The notes: generated by a model from the letters alone, not told the origin. A stretch of DNA of 52,525 nt from Bradyrhizobium sp. JYMT SZCCT0180 (GCF_018130165.1 NZ_JAFCLZ010000040.1:1-52525), one strand, 5' to 3'. Shown: positions 7,894 to 16,819, counted from the stretch's first letter. Numbers and translations are program-made.

Positions 7894-8871
7894 TTATTCG
7901 ATCACCTCGTCGGCTCGGGCGAGCAGCGTCAGTGGCACAGTGAGGCCGAGCGCCTTCGCAGTCTTGAGGTTGATGACCATTTCAAATTTGGTGGCAAATT
8001 CGACCGGCAGATCAGCCGGTTTGGCGCCCTTGAGGATTTTGACAACATAGCCCGCCGCACGATGAAAATTGTCTGCCAGGCTGACCCCGTAGCTGAGTAG
8101 GCCGCCCGCATCGACATGATCGCGAAAGCCGTAGATGGCCGGCAGTTTTGTGGCCGCAGCAAGTGCGGCGACCCGATCCCGTTCGTTGAACAACATACCA
8201 TCGACGAGCACGATGACTGCCTGGACACCGTCCTCTGCCAATGCCCGAAATGCCGTGTCCAGATCACTGGGGCCCCGAACTTCGGCGGGAACCAACTTGA
8301 TGCCCAGCCTCCGACTTGCACTCTCAGCTTCTTGACGATCGATAATCACCCCACTGGCGACGTTCACCAGCAACCCGATTGCGGTCATATTTGGAATCAA
8401 GTCGAGCGCAAGCTCGATCTGTTTACCTGCAAGGCCTTCAATGCGGAATAGTAGACCAGTGACATTGCCTCCTGGTCGTGACTCGCTCGCAATCAAACCA
8501 AAGCGGATCGGGTCGGCAAGCAATGGACAAACAATCGGAATCGTCTGCGTCAATTTCCTTGTCGCGACAGCGGCCGGCGTGACGGCGACCATGATCACGT
8601 CTGGCGTAAGGCGTACCAACTCCTCGGCCAGTTGAGGAAATCGATCCATCCGGCCCTCCGCGAAACGCCATGCGATATCGATATTCTGGCCTTCGACGTA
8701 GCCCAGCTCTCGCAAGCCCTGGACAAACGCGTTAAGCACCGGATTACCTGGGCGCGTGACTGCCACCATAACTCCGATGAGCGGCCGCTTGGACGAAACG
8801 TGTGCACGCGTCGCGAGCGGCCACGCGGTTGCCGCGCCTCCGAGCAGCGTGATGAATGCACGTCGTTTCAT
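7894..8871 (-). CDS. ABC transporter substrate-binding protein
   Basis: This is an intact 325-codon member of the orphan SBP array. The signal starts KRRAFITLLGG and the mature part begins RPLIGVM. Landmarks are GYVEGQNIDIAWRFAEG, QTIPIVCPLLADP, ESRPGGNVTG and a C-terminus LLARADEVIE. ATG 8871 is chosen because GAGGT precedes it and the signal begins there; the frame is open to 8946. It diverges from its neighbours in the mature domain (VTRPGN in place of the usual LHGG), which suggests a different ligand; this is inference. Confidence 0.85.
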   Translation of the reverse strand: MKRRAFITLLGGAATAWPLATRAHVSSKRPLIGVMVAVTRPGNPVLNAFVQGLRELGYVEGQNIDIAWRFAEGRMDRFPQLAEELVRLTPDVIMVAVTPAAVATRKLTQTIPIVCPLLADPIRFGLIASESRPGGNVTGLLFRIEGLAGKQIELALDLIPNMTAIGLLVNVASGVIIDRQEAESASRRLGIKLVPAEVRGPSDLDTAFRALAEDGVQAVIVLVDGMLFNERDRVAALAAATKLPAIYGFRDHVDAGGLLSYGVSLADNFHRAAGYVVKILKGAKPADLPVEFATKFEMVINLKTAKALGLTVPLTLLARADEVIE

Positions 8872-8999
8872 CGGATCACCTCGTGGCCAGGAGGGCCTGA
8901 ATAGAGGTGGGCGCAGGCGGCGCCTCCGACTGAGAGGATAGCACACCTCGGGATACCGGGAGACGGTTGCGCTGCGGGATGTCAGCCCGGCTCATGCCA

Positions 9000-9125
9000 G
9001 CTTCGGGTCAATCAGCGTCGGTTTGACGGTCGGCCAGCCACTTCCGGTCTACCCCCGTCAACGGACGTCGCCAGATCGGCCGGGCTCTTCCGCTTCGTGC
9101 CATAAGCGGACTCATGCGCCGCAGC
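9000..9125 (+). repeat. dispersed ~120-bp repeat, copy 7 (good reference copy)
   Basis: It has CGGGTCAATCAGCGTCGGTTT, GCCACTTCCGGTCTACCCCC, CAACGGACGTCGCCAGAT and CTTCGTGCCATAAGCGGAC. The GCGCCGCAGCAA tail leads into the SBP 3' end. Confidence 0.8.
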
Positions 9126-9136
9126 AAATCGCGCCT

Positions 9137-10126
9137 TCACTCGATCACCTCGTCGGCGATGGCGAGCAGCGACGGCGGCACTTCGAGGCCGAGCGCCTTG
9201 GCGGTCTTGAGGTTGATCACCAGTTCGAACTTGGTCGGCTGTACGACCGGGAGGTCGGCGGGCTTCTCGCCTTTGAGAATCCGGCCGGTGTAAACACCGA
9301 CCAGCCGGTAGGCATCCACAAGGCTAGTTCCATAGCTGACGAGGCCGCCATCCTTCGCGGCATCGCGAAACTCGTAGATCGCGGGAATGGCATGGCGTGC
9401 CGCCAGCGCCACTATTTGATTTCGCCGGGTATTGAAGAAGGGGCCCGGGCCAACGAGGAGCGCTCCCGCTCGCACCTGCATAAGGGTCGCAAAGGCTGCG
9501 TCTATGTCGCTCTCGCTGCTAGTCTTAAGCACCAGCATTTGTCGCCCGAGAATGCGAGCCGCCGTCTGCACTTCGGCTACCGCGGCCTCAGTTGGGGGGA
9601 AATTTGGGTCAACTAGGTTGGCGATGACCATGGTTGGCGGGATTAACTCGTGGAGTATTCCCAGGCGCTTCGCCTGCATCTCAACGCTGAACATATTCAC
9701 GCCGGTTAGGTTGCCCCCCGGGCGACCCAAGCTGGCGACGAAGCCCGCTTTCACCGGATCGCCACCGACAATAAAGACGATCGGAATCTTAGAGGTCGCG
9801 GCCTTGGCCGCAAACACGTCCCGTTCTCCGCCGCACGTCGTGATCACAGACACCTGACGGCGCGCCAGATCGACCGCAAGGGCGGGCAGTCGATTACTTT
9901 GGTCGTCTGCCCAGCGATAGTCGATCTCGATGTGTTGGCCCTCAATATGACCGGTTTCCTTCAGGCCCTGATGGAACGCGGCGATAAACTGAGTCCGCAT
10001 CCCAGCTGACCCGCCATGGAGAAAACCAACCACCGGCATGGCCGGCTGCTGCGCGTGCGCCGCTAACGGCCAAGCGACCGCGCCGCCGAGAAGCGTGATG
10101 AACTCGCGTCGCTTCATGTCGAGCAT
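9137..10126 (-). CDS. ABC transporter substrate-binding protein
   Basis: This is an intact 329-codon SBP. The ATG at 10126 (MLDMKRREFITLLGG) has GGAGGA seven bases upstream; the later MKRR ATG at 10117 is an alternative. The mature part shows MPVVGFLHGGSAG, DYRWADDQSNRLPALAVDL, KIPIVFIVGGDPVKAG, SLGRPGGNLTGVN, GRILKGEKPADLPVVQ and a LLAIADEVIE end. The LHGG and PADLPV motifs are classic for this family. No transporter partner is near, and repeat copies lie on its 3' side. Confidence 0.87.
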   Translation of the reverse strand: MLDMKRREFITLLGGAVAWPLAAHAQQPAMPVVGFLHGGSAGMRTQFIAAFHQGLKETGHIEGQHIEIDYRWADDQSNRLPALAVDLARRQVSVITTCGGERDVFAAKAATSKIPIVFIVGGDPVKAGFVASLGRPGGNLTGVNMFSVEMQAKRLGILHELIPPTMVIANLVDPNFPPTEAAVAEVQTAARILGRQMLVLKTSSESDIDAAFATLMQVRAGALLVGPGPFFNTRRNQIVALAARHAIPAIYEFRDAAKDGGLVSYGTSLVDAYRLVGVYTGRILKGEKPADLPVVQPTKFELVINLKTAKALGLEVPPSLLAIADEVIE

Positions 10127-10305
10127 CGCGGCTTCCTCCAGCCCTGGAGTAACCACCAGCAACCGACGGAACCGTGCAGTCGGCCGCACGGTCAGCCTGT
10201 CACAGACCGGCCAGGCAAGTCCTCGGGCAGACCTGAATTGTTATAATCGAGGTGAACCGCTGCCCTATTTCACTTTACGATTATTCGATCCCTCTGCCCA
10301 GGGTC

Positions 10306-10436
10306 GGGTCCGCTCAGGGTCATTCGCGTCGTTTCGACTATCGAACGGCGAATTCCGATTTCTACCCAATAAGCGGACACTCTGCCCGCCCGTCGGCATG
10401 TCTCAAAGTGCCACAACCGGACCTTTGCTTGTTCAC
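10306..10436 (+). repeat. dispersed ~120-bp repeat, copy 8
   Basis: It runs from GGGTCCGCTCAGGGTCATTCG through AATTCCGATTTCTACCC and AAGCGGACACTCTGCC to CATGTCTCAAAGTGCC and ACCGGACC. It overlaps the last codons of the SBP that ends at 10433. Confidence 0.75.
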
Positions 10437-11437
10437 TCAATTACCTTATCGGCACTCGCGACGAGCCCAGGAGGTACGGAAAGCCCCAGCTGCTTGGCTG
10501 TCTTGAGGTTGATGGACAACTCAAATCTGGTTACTTGGTAGAACGGGATGTCGCCGGGCTTTGCTCCTCGGAGAATTGCGTCGATATTGTTGGCGGCGCG
10601 CTTATGCAATTCGATCAGATCGAAAGAATAGGCCATTAAGCCCCCGGCCTCGATGGATTCGGTAAATGTGAAAATCGCCGGAAGCTTCGCGTCGCCGAGC
10701 AGCTTAGCGATCAACGTGCTGTTTTGAAGGATCTGAGGCGAATCGAGGACCATGACCGCATTTGCACCGTCGCGGGAGATGCTCTCGACCGCCGTCCGAA
10801 TGTCTGCTTCGCTGGTACCGAATTCCAGTAAAGACACCGCGAGAGGGAGGCCTGCCGTTTCGGCAGCTGCGCGGAAAGCGCCTGCGCTCGCCCCATCCCA
10901 TTGGAATCGAAGAGCGAGACAGCCAAGTTTCGACATCGTCGGAACCATCTCGCGCAATAGTGCAATCCGTTTTCCATGAATGGACAGACCGGCGTCGATG
11001 CTGGCTCCCGTGAAATTGCCGCCCGGGTGAGCCAGACTTTCGGCGATCCCTTGCTTAACGGGGTCGGTAGTTATCACTACGATCGGAATACGCGATGTTA
11101 GCTTTTTGAAGATGACTGCGCCAGGGCCAACGACGTGGATGACATCCGGGTTGCTCCGAACAATTTCCGTCGCCAGGCCTTCGGGGCCGGACGCATTTTG
11201 CTCTCGGCCGTAACTTTCGACCTTGAGGTTTTGTCCCTCGATCCACCCCAACCGCCGAAGCTCAGCGAAAAAGGCTCGGGACTTTTTGCTTTCGCTATGA
11301 TCATGCAAGTCCGCGCTTGGCTCCGCTGGGCTGAAGATAGCAAGACGCTTGCGATTGGTGCTCTGCTGTGCCGCCACAGCGAGCGGCCATGCCACCGCCG
11401 CACCGCCAAGAAGACTGATGAAATTGCGCCGTCTCAT
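10433..11437 (-). CDS. ABC transporter substrate-binding protein, divergent member
   Basis: This is an intact 334-codon SBP with signal RRRNFISLLGG, ending VAAQQ. It is the most divergent intact copy: the N-lobe begins RLAIFSPAEPSADLHDHSES and the end reads LVASADKVIE instead of ADEVIE. Conserved pieces are GWIEGQNLKVESYGREQ, RIPIVVITTDPVKQG and HPGGNFTGAS. The ATG at 11437 has GGAGG five bases upstream; a TTG at 11449 extends the frame. The divergence suggests a different ligand from its neighbours. Confidence 0.84.
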   Translation of the reverse strand: MRRRNFISLLGGAAVAWPLAVAAQQSTNRKRLAIFSPAEPSADLHDHSESKKSRAFFAELRRLGWIEGQNLKVESYGREQNASGPEGLATEIVRSNPDVIHVVGPGAVIFKKLTSRIPIVVITTDPVKQGIAESLAHPGGNFTGASIDAGLSIHGKRIALLREMVPTMSKLGCLALRFQWDGASAGAFRAAAETAGLPLAVSLLEFGTSEADIRTAVESISRDGANAVMVLDSPQILQNSTLIAKLLGDAKLPAIFTFTESIEAGGLMAYSFDLIELHKRAANNIDAILRGAKPGDIPFYQVTRFELSINLKTAKQLGLSVPPGLVASADKVIE

Positions 11438-11562
11438 GCAGCCCTCCAAGGAGGCTCAGGACCACGCTAAATCCAGGTTGAAGCATACCACATCGCGGCA
11501 TGGGTAACGTCATTGGAAAAAACCGAGTTTCTATCAGCGCTATTCTTTGTAGACAACTGGAA

Positions 11563-11585
11563 CTAATCTGGTCTGGCCAGATTAG
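11563..11585. promoter_or_regulatory. perfect 9-bp inverted repeat, possible operator
   Basis: CTAATCTGG (11563-11571) and CCAGATTAG (11577-11585) are exact inverted copies around TCTGG. The element ends 24 bases before the ATG at 11610. It has no T-run, so a regulator site or a 5' leader hairpin is more likely than a terminator. Confidence 0.45.
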
Positions 11586-11609
11586 TGCCGCGAGACTCGG
11601 GAAAGATTG

Positions 11610-12077
11610 ATGAAACGCGGCTTCTATTTCTTGCTGATGCTTGTCTGGTTACCATCAGCAGCAATGGCGCAGTCGGTTGACTGGCAGCGCTTCGTTGTTC
11701 CGGAAAGCGGCGCGGTGGTGGATATCCCGACGGCGGTTTTTTCGAAAGAGGCCGGAAAACCAGAAAGTGGATACGGGCGGCTTTTTGAGACATCGGATGG
11801 TCGCGCAAAACTGACGGTGCAGTCGATTCCTAATGTAGCGCGCGATTCACCTGCTGTCTTTTTGGCCAAAAAAAACCCGCCACCTAACATCGTCTACAAG
11901 AAAATCACACCTCGATTCTTTGCAGTGTCCAGCTTCCGCAATGACAATATCTGGTACAACCGCTGCAATTTCTCAGGCCGTCTTGTGAACTGTGTGCTTA
12001 TTTCCTATCCCGCATCAGAAAAGCGTCAGTGGGATGCGATTGTAACAAGGATCAGCAATACCCTTTCCAGCCGATGA
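11610..12077 (+). CDS. exported hypothetical protein
   Basis: The protein has 155 residues with a clear signal peptide (KRGFYFLLMLVWLPSAAMAQ, cleavage after AMA). The mature domain reads VDWQRFVVPESGAVVDIP near its start, then contains SGYGRLFETSDGRAKLTVQS and CNFSGRLVNCVLISYP with two Cys. I do not recognise a named family; the beta-rich, exported character is what can be said. ATG 11610 is preferred over TTG 11607. DinB follows 19 bases later on the same strand. Confidence 0.65.
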   Translation: MKRGFYFLLMLVWLPSAAMAQSVDWQRFVVPESGAVVDIPTAVFSKEAGKPESGYGRLFETSDGRAKLTVQSIPNVARDSPAVFLAKKNPPPNIVYKKITPRFFAVSSFRNDNIWYNRCNFSGRLVNCVLISYPASEKRQWDAIVTRISNTLSSR

Positions 12078-12096
12078 TTAGTTAGGAGCCAGCCGG

Positions 12097-12618
12097 GTGA
12101 TCACTCAGTTTCGTCAATTGGCTGCATATAATCGCTGGGCAAATTCACGCCTGTACGCTGCAGCATTTGATCTATCCGACCAAGCGTATCGACTTCACAT
12201 CGGCGTCTTCTTTGGAAGCCTTCATGCAACCCTCAACCATCTGCTCCTGACTGACCGGCTGTGGATGAAGCGGTTGACGGGTGAAGGCGATCATCCGAAC
12301 CAACTTGACGAAATTCTATATGACAATCGCAAGGAACTAACTCAGGCTCGTATCGCTGAAGACAATCGGATTATTGCACTGATCGATACCTACGACGACG
12401 CCAGTTTGTCCGTTTCCCATCGTTATCGAACCACATCTGGAATGCCGCACTTTCAGCCCCTCGCGGACATTCTGCTTCATCTCTTCAACCACCAAACGCA
12501 TCACCGAGGCCAATGTCATGCCTGCTTAACGATCCTAACTGGCGATGAGCCGCCTTCACTCGACCTACTAGGGTTTCAACGTGGCGGTACTGCTCCATCA
12601 CTGGAAAAATTACTATAA
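12097..12618 (+). CDS. DinB-family putative metal-dependent protein
   Basis: This 173-residue protein has the DinB four-helix pattern: the N-terminal YNRWANSRLYAAAF, His in LHATLNHLLLTDRLW, and the paired His of LLHLFNHQTHHRGQ. These three His bind a metal in the DinB/YfiT superfamily, whose members include thiol-dependent transferases and DNA-damage-induced proteins. The partner here is unknown. The GTG start has AGGAG 13 bases upstream. It probably shares a transcript with the exported protein before it. Confidence 0.8.
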   Translation: MITQFRQLAAYNRWANSRLYAAAFDLSDQAYRLHIGVFFGSLHATLNHLLLTDRLWMKRLTGEGDHPNQLDEILYDNRKELTQARIAEDNRIIALIDTYDDASLSVSHRYRTTSGMPHFQPLADILLHLFNHQTHHRGQCHACLTILTGDEPPSLDLLGFQRGGTAPSLEKLL

Positions 12619-12662
12619 GTGTGGATGCAGCCCCTTCCGAAAATTGGTAACGGGCAATTATT

Positions 12663-12977
12663 GTGAGTGATCAACGGCCAAAAACACGAAATAGCTTAAT
12701 CGATGAGACCCTTTCGATCGTTCAAGACTTCTCTGCCGATTCACTCAAGGCAGAGATTCCAAGCGCGGGTGTGCAGGCGGTTCTTCGTGATGCACTGTCC
12801 TTGGTATTATCACCGAAAGATAGACTTGCGATTGACCGCGCGATGATGCAACGGCGAGTGGAGAAATTCAGAGAAAACCAGCAGAAATTTCAGCGAGAAC
12901 GAGAAGAATATTACAACAAAACGATGGAAGCGGCTCAAGCTACTCAATTTGCCCCGCCTAAATTTACAAGCGAATGA
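12663..12977 (+). CDS. hypothetical protein with coiled-coil C-terminus
   Basis: The protein has 104 residues and a GTG start. The N-terminal half (LIDETLSIVQDFSADSL) is helical and the C-terminal half is charged (RRVEKFRENQQKFQREREEY), a likely coiled coil. I recognise no family. It follows dinB by 45 bases on the same strand and may be cotranscribed. Confidence 0.5.
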   Translation: MSDQRPKTRNSLIDETLSIVQDFSADSLKAEIPSAGVQAVLRDALSLVLSPKDRLAIDRAMMQRRVEKFRENQQKFQREREEYYNKTMEAAQATQFAPPKFTSE

Positions 12978-13118
12978 CTTCAATCGCGTCGCGCAGTGAC
13001 CGAGGCAAAACCGTTCATCAATATTAAATTTCTTGGAAGCCCTTGCAAACCACGCTCGCGGAGAAACAAATCCACATTGGACGACGGTTCAGGTCCGATC
13101 CATGGGAAGGGCTTAGTT

Positions 13119-13523
13119 ATGAAAAGAGCAGTATTGGCGTTGGCTACGGCTGCCACCATTGCGGTCACTGCCTTGGCGATCCCATCACCTGCCGAAGCAA
13201 GGTGGCGGGGGGGTGGCTGGGGCGGCGGTGGCTGGGGTCCTGGTCTTGCGGGCGGGCTAATTGCTGGCGCCGTCATCGGCGGCATAGCGTCCAACGCTTA
13301 CGCTTATGGCCCGGGTTACGGCTATTATGGCGGTCCGGGGTACGGGTACTACGGCGGGTATGCCCCCGGCTACGGCGGTTACGCGCCAACTTACGGCTAT
13401 GGCTACGCTCCGGCATACTACGGCGGATATACTCCGGCGTATTATGGTCCCCGATACCGCCGCGTTATTCGTCCTGCCTATGCGTACGGCGGCCCTCGCT
13501 ACTATCGCGCGTATCGCTGGTAA
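13119..13523 (+). CDS. exported Gly/Tyr-rich repetitive protein
   Basis: The protein has 134 residues. The signal peptide KRAVLALATAATIAVTALA is followed by ARWRGGGWGGGGWGPG, a glycine-rich hydrophobic stretch, and then short repeats of the type GYYGG, GYGGY and PAYYGG with an Arg/Tyr-rich end. Such low-complexity exported proteins are common in Bradyrhizobium and relatives; the role is unknown, possibly cell-surface. ATG 13119 is chosen because GGGAAGG precedes it and the signal starts there; the upstream open frame to 12996 is not protein-like. Confidence 0.7.
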   Translation: MKRAVLALATAATIAVTALAIPSPAEARWRGGGWGGGGWGPGLAGGLIAGAVIGGIASNAYAYGPGYGYYGGPGYGYYGGYAPGYGGYAPTYGYGYAPAYYGGYTPAYYGPRYRRVIRPAYAYGGPRYYRAYRW

Positions 13524-13562
13524 TGGCCCGGTTGTTCCGGCTTGAAGTCCGGATGATGAAAA

Positions 13563-13587
13563 GTCGCCGATAATTCGGCGGCCTTTC
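13563..13587 (+). terminator. terminator after the Gly/Tyr-rich gene
   Basis: GTCGCCGA pairs with TCGGCGGC around TAAT (8 bp with one G-U). CTTTC follows. It is 40 bases past the stop. Confidence 0.6.
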
Positions 13588-13648
13588 GATGTATTCCCCG
13601 CGGCTCAAATCTGTCACAACGACATGGGTGACGCTCTGCGGTCGGCCG

Positions 13649-14095
13649 TCAGCTGGTTTCCGCTGGTAGTCGGTGGGCAGCCAATACCTGTGCGTTCTCA
13701 GATGAGTGTAACGAACCGCGCCCAGCGTCAGACTGAAGGTACTTCCGGTAAGTTTTCCGGTGACCGCCCCCGATCAGAGTTAATTCTAAACTTATCCGTT
13801 TCGCGAGCCTGTAACCCGAGAGAAGGGTTGGCCCTTGCGCGGCAAGTTCGGTGGCCAATTCCGCAAGTCGATCCGGCATACCGTTGGCATAGCGAAAGAC
13901 GATTTCGACGTTGCGGCCCTCAAGGAGTCCGGCTTGCGCGAGTGCGTCCTTCAACGACTGATCGACTGGTCCCATTTTTTTGGCGTCGCCAAATACTAAC
14001 CACCCAAAACGAGGCAGCGTTTTCTGTGCACGCACCACCAGCGGCCACGCAGCCACCGCGCCGCCAACAACCGAAATAAACTCGCGTCGTCGCAT
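13649..14095 (-). pseudogene. ABC substrate-binding protein, N-terminal remnant
   Basis: The first 90 codons or so (about 13825-14095) are a good SBP start: signal RRREFISVVGG, then RFGWLVFGDAKK, LLEGRNVEIVFRYANGMPDR and LAELATELAAQGP. The frame then runs into sequence without SBP resemblance, to a stop at 13649. The ligand-binding C-lobe and the usual ADEVIE end are absent, so it cannot be functional. GGAGG is seen just upstream of the start. The other parts were probably lost by recombination with repeat DNA; worn repeat-like bases are visible at about 13650-13780. Confidence 0.75.
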
Positions 14096-14173
14096 CAGAG
14101 CCTCCGAAGGGTCGAGCAGCCAACACGTTCAACCTTAGCACCTTGTGAACCACAGTCGGGGACTAGTTGGCTT

Positions 14174-14292
14174 GATGTCCGTTCCGGGTCAGAAACGGTC
14201 CGGATGACTCCGAACTACGACTTCCGGTTCACCCTGAATATCGGACATCGTCGGACCACCTTGGTTCGTCCCGTTCGTGCCAGAAGCGGAAC
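14174..14292 (+). repeat. dispersed ~120-bp repeat, copy 9
   Basis: It runs from GATGTCCGTTCCGGGTCAG through GACTTCCGGTTCACCC and ATCGGACATCGTCGG to CGTGCCAGAAGCGG. It lies upstream of the SBP remnant's start. Confidence 0.7.
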
Positions 14293-14633
14293 AACGTTTC
14301 AAACCGCCTTGTTTGGGCCACTTCCTCATCGGCCCTATGGTTCAAAGCGTTGATCTTTGGTTGAGCGTTTAGTCCAAAGTGTCGGAGATTTCCCATGACT
14401 GACGGTCATGTCAATCTCATCGTTCAGCACCTTTGCGAGATTGCACTTGGCGCTCCGATTGAAGGGCAGCGAAGCACATCCACCAAACGCCAAGGACATT
14501 GGATTCGATCCTGCCTCTCTAAGAACTGTATTGCTGACCGGGTTGCGTTCGGCGGGTGTCGCGATCCACCACGAGGCGGCCGGGGGAGCGAAGGGCCGTC
14601 GTGGTCCTAAACGCAAACCTCCACGCCAATTTC
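14293..14633. other. no gene I can support
   Basis: Open frames of 71 to 130 codons run on both strands here, and none resembles a family I know. One ATG at 14395 has GGAGA in a fitting place, but its protein turns Arg/Gly-rich after 40 codons. Confidence 0.3.
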
Positions 14634-14728
14634 TCAGTTGGGTCGAAAGCGCCGATTTGGCGGTCGGTCGGCCACTTCCGGGTTACCTTGAACAACGGAC
14701 ATCATTGGCCCGGTTGGTCGGGTCCGTC
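14634..14728 (+). repeat. dispersed ~120-bp repeat, copy 10
   Basis: It contains TCAGTTGGGTCGAAAGCG, GGCCACTTCCGGGTTACC and CAACGGACATCATTGGCC. The right end is worn. Confidence 0.65.
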
Positions 14729-14765
14729 CTTGGGATGGGGTCGCATTTAGAGCGCCCCTCGTCCC

Positions 14766-15167
14766 TCATTTCCCGGCAAGCACGCTGCTGGCGATGGTGA
14801 CGTATTTGCGACCGGCCTCCTGAGCCATGTCTACAGCCTCCAGCAGGGAGCGGCTCTCGCGCACTTTGGCCAATTTGACCAGCATGGGAAGATTGATGCC
14901 CGCGAGCACTTCCACGTTTGGGCGGCTCATGCAGGAAATCGCGAGGTTGGAGGGCGTGCCGCCGAACATGTCGGTGAGGATAGCGACACCATCGCCGCTG
15001 TCGACACGATTCACCGCTTCGATGATATCGCCTCGACACAAATCGGCGGCGTCTTCGGCCCCAATCGCGATGGCTTCAATTTGCTTTTGCGGACCCATAA
15101 CATGCTCGAGCGCCGCCCTGAACTCGTCGGCAAGGCGTCCATGGGTCACAAGCACTAGACCAATCAT
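14766..15167 (-). CDS. PTS mannose/fructose-family EIIA component, orphan
   Basis: This 133-residue protein is a full EIIA-Man-type domain. The phosphorylatable His is His9 in GLVLVTHG, and the family strand VAILTDMFGGTPSNLA is present, followed by VEVLAGINLPMLVKL. In alphaproteobacteria such proteins accept phosphate from HPr in a regulatory phosphotransfer chain, and the gene normally sits with hprK and ptsH. None of those genes is here, so this is probably a second, displaced copy. The start codon at 15167 lacks a clear ribosome site. Confidence 0.82.
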   Translation of the reverse strand: MIGLVLVTHGRLADEFRAALEHVMGPQKQIEAIAIGAEDAADLCRGDIIEAVNRVDSGDGVAILTDMFGGTPSNLAISCMSRPNVEVLAGINLPMLVKLAKVRESRSLLEAVDMAQEAGRKYVTIASSVLAGK

Positions 15168-15752
15168 CGGAACCCGGTCCTGAGCAAGTCGAACGGCGCC
15201 TCCGCGACCAGGACGATCGTTTTATTCGAGGTAGAGGGGCCAAAAGCGCCAGACAGGCATGCGCTCAACTAACAATGGCATGTGGTGCCGACGCTTCTAA
15301 ATCGACGCTGGCCACCAAGTCTTGTGATGACGCGCCAAAAATTTGGGATCTCGCGCCAATGAGAAAGCCCAGAACGCATTTATCGATGCATCAAACTGGC
15401 GCCTAAAGCGAGTAACAGGGCAGCATGATCTTACTAAGCTTTGATTCACGGGCCGACCGCAAATATTATGTCGAGCCAGTCCCGGCGAGTAGCGGACTTC
15501 TGCTTTGATACGGAATTCCTCCTTCGAGCCTAGCTATTTCCGCCGTGCTGGCGCAAAAGCCAAGCTTAAACTAACGTAACCTTGCACTTGCTGAACGGCG
15601 TAGCTTCGGAATGCTCGGTGGGCTACCATCACGTCCAAGCAATTAGGTGAGCCGCTTCTATAATTTGCTGGTCTCTCGCTAGATGCGCCGCACGGCAGGA
15701 CGCTCCAGCAGACTAGACTATCGGCGCCGATAGCTGGGTACGAAGACAGTTT
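15168..15752. other. 585-bp stretch without genes
   Basis: I see no convincing coding frame, hairpin or repeat. The base composition is more AT-rich than the flanks. Confidence 0.45.
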
Positions 15753-16130
15753 TTAGCTAGTGAAGACAATGTCGTTTTTCGGGGGTTTCGCGGGTTTTCG
15801 TTTTGTGGGATTTGCTTTGGATGCAGCGCAGGAGTCCGCAGCTGGGCGGTTCATCGCATCAGCCATTTCATCAAGGACCACCTTGTAGTCACCCAAGGCT
15901 TGCTGCGAAGGTCCTTCAGCTTTTCTGGGATCGGTTGTCTCTAACGGAGCATGTTCTACGGCCCTGTGGTCGAACCGCACTCGCTCCAGTTTTTCCCCGA
16001 CGAACCAGACGCAGAGCATTCCCGTAATTTTATCGTCGTCGAAAATATTGGTGTTGACGGTATCGACCGTCATGGTTGGTCCACCCGATTTCAAAACCAC
16101 GAGATCGCCAGACTTAAAGAGGTGTGGCAT
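15753..16130 (-). CDS. DUF2158 (YodC-like) protein with long C-terminal tail
   Basis: The protein has 125 residues. The first 60 are the small DUF2158 beta-domain: FKSGDLVVLKSGGPTMTV, then CVWFVGEKLERVRF. The rest is a low-complexity tail (ANPTKRKPAKPPKNDI) that the short family members lack. Function is unknown. ATG 16130 is chosen because AAGGGG precedes it and the domain starts there; the frame is open to 16244. Confidence 0.72.
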   Translation of the reverse strand: MPHLFKSGDLVVLKSGGPTMTVDTVNTNIFDDDKITGMLCVWFVGEKLERVRFDHRAVEHAPLETTDPRKAEGPSQQALGDYKVVLDEMADAMNRPAADSCAASKANPTKRKPAKPPKNDIVFTS

Positions 16131-16326
16131 CGTTGAACCCCTTACATCAAAGCGAATCAACTTAGTTGCGTTGCAACATAGCAGCCTCCCGCAATCTGCT
16201 AAAGGTACTAGGAGCATCTGTTCACCGGTCAAATGACCCATCATTATGTAGTGCGATAGGCCTGCGCCATCACGACGCCTCTAAACTCTTGGAGGATAGT
16301 GTATGGTTGTCTTTCGGTGAGGTGCC

Positions 16327-16560
16327 ATGACATTCGCCATTCACGGATCGAAAGACGGACAGAGCGTCGTCACTGTTCGCATCAGCCCAGATGCTGCTGT
16401 CGATAAAGCTCGCCTACTGGAAGGCTCCGGTTGGCAAGTTCATATTACGGACTTAGCCGGGCGCCAGTTCGGCGTTTCAGACTTTCATCGATTTTGGATC
16501 AATCGAGAGCATGGCTACCTGACCTGCTCCTCTGAGCCAGGAGCGTCAACGAACCTATAA
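16327..16560 (+). CDS. small hypothetical protein
   Basis: The protein has 77 residues (MTFAIHGSKDGQSVVTVRIS...), with an alternating beta pattern and LLEGSGWQVHITDLAGRQF. I think this type is found as a small conserved protein in related genomes, but I cannot name it. GGTGAGG lies just before the ATG. Confidence 0.55.
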   Translation: MTFAIHGSKDGQSVVTVRISPDAAVDKARLLEGSGWQVHITDLAGRQFGVSDFHRFWINREHGYLTCSSEPGASTNL

Positions 16561-16612
16561 AGTGCAGTCGGTGAACGATGGGATTGAACCGCTGCGTTCA
16601 TCTCAATTGATG

Positions 16613-16819
16613 TCAAAGAAAATCCCGTAGCCGTGATATTTCAAAAATCTGTTCTGCGCACAAAACCTCAGTTACTAATGGAGGCTGAGGAGCTGTGCGA
16701 ATCTCGTACAAGGTATGTTGCAATTCAGGTTTGGACATAAACTCCTGAATGCATTCGTCCAGCGTTCCATCCCGTAACGACCACAATATCCTATGCCAGA
16801 GAGGCGCTTTACTTTGCAA
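16613..16819 (-). CDS. small hypothetical protein
   Basis: The frame gives 68 residues from a non-ATG start (MQSKAPLWHRILWSLRDG...), helical, with LQHTLYEIRTAPQPPLV. No family is recognised. It begins at the foot of a terminator-like hairpin on its own strand (16826-16856), which argues that it has no promoter of its own or is not a gene. Confidence 0.35.
   Translation of the reverse strand: MQSKAPLWHRILWSLRDGTLDECIQEFMSKPELQHTLYEIRTAPQPPLVTEVLCAEQIFEISRLRDFL

Noticed and set aside
14335..14616. Opposed frames of 93 and 71 codons
   Set aside because: No family resemblance, and the plus frame turns into Arg/Gly-rich sequence; kept only as an unresolved stretch.
168..14728. Possibility that the spaced repeats are a CRISPR array
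   Set aside because: Repeat copies are about 120 bp, kilobases apart, imperfect, and without uniform spacers or cas genes.
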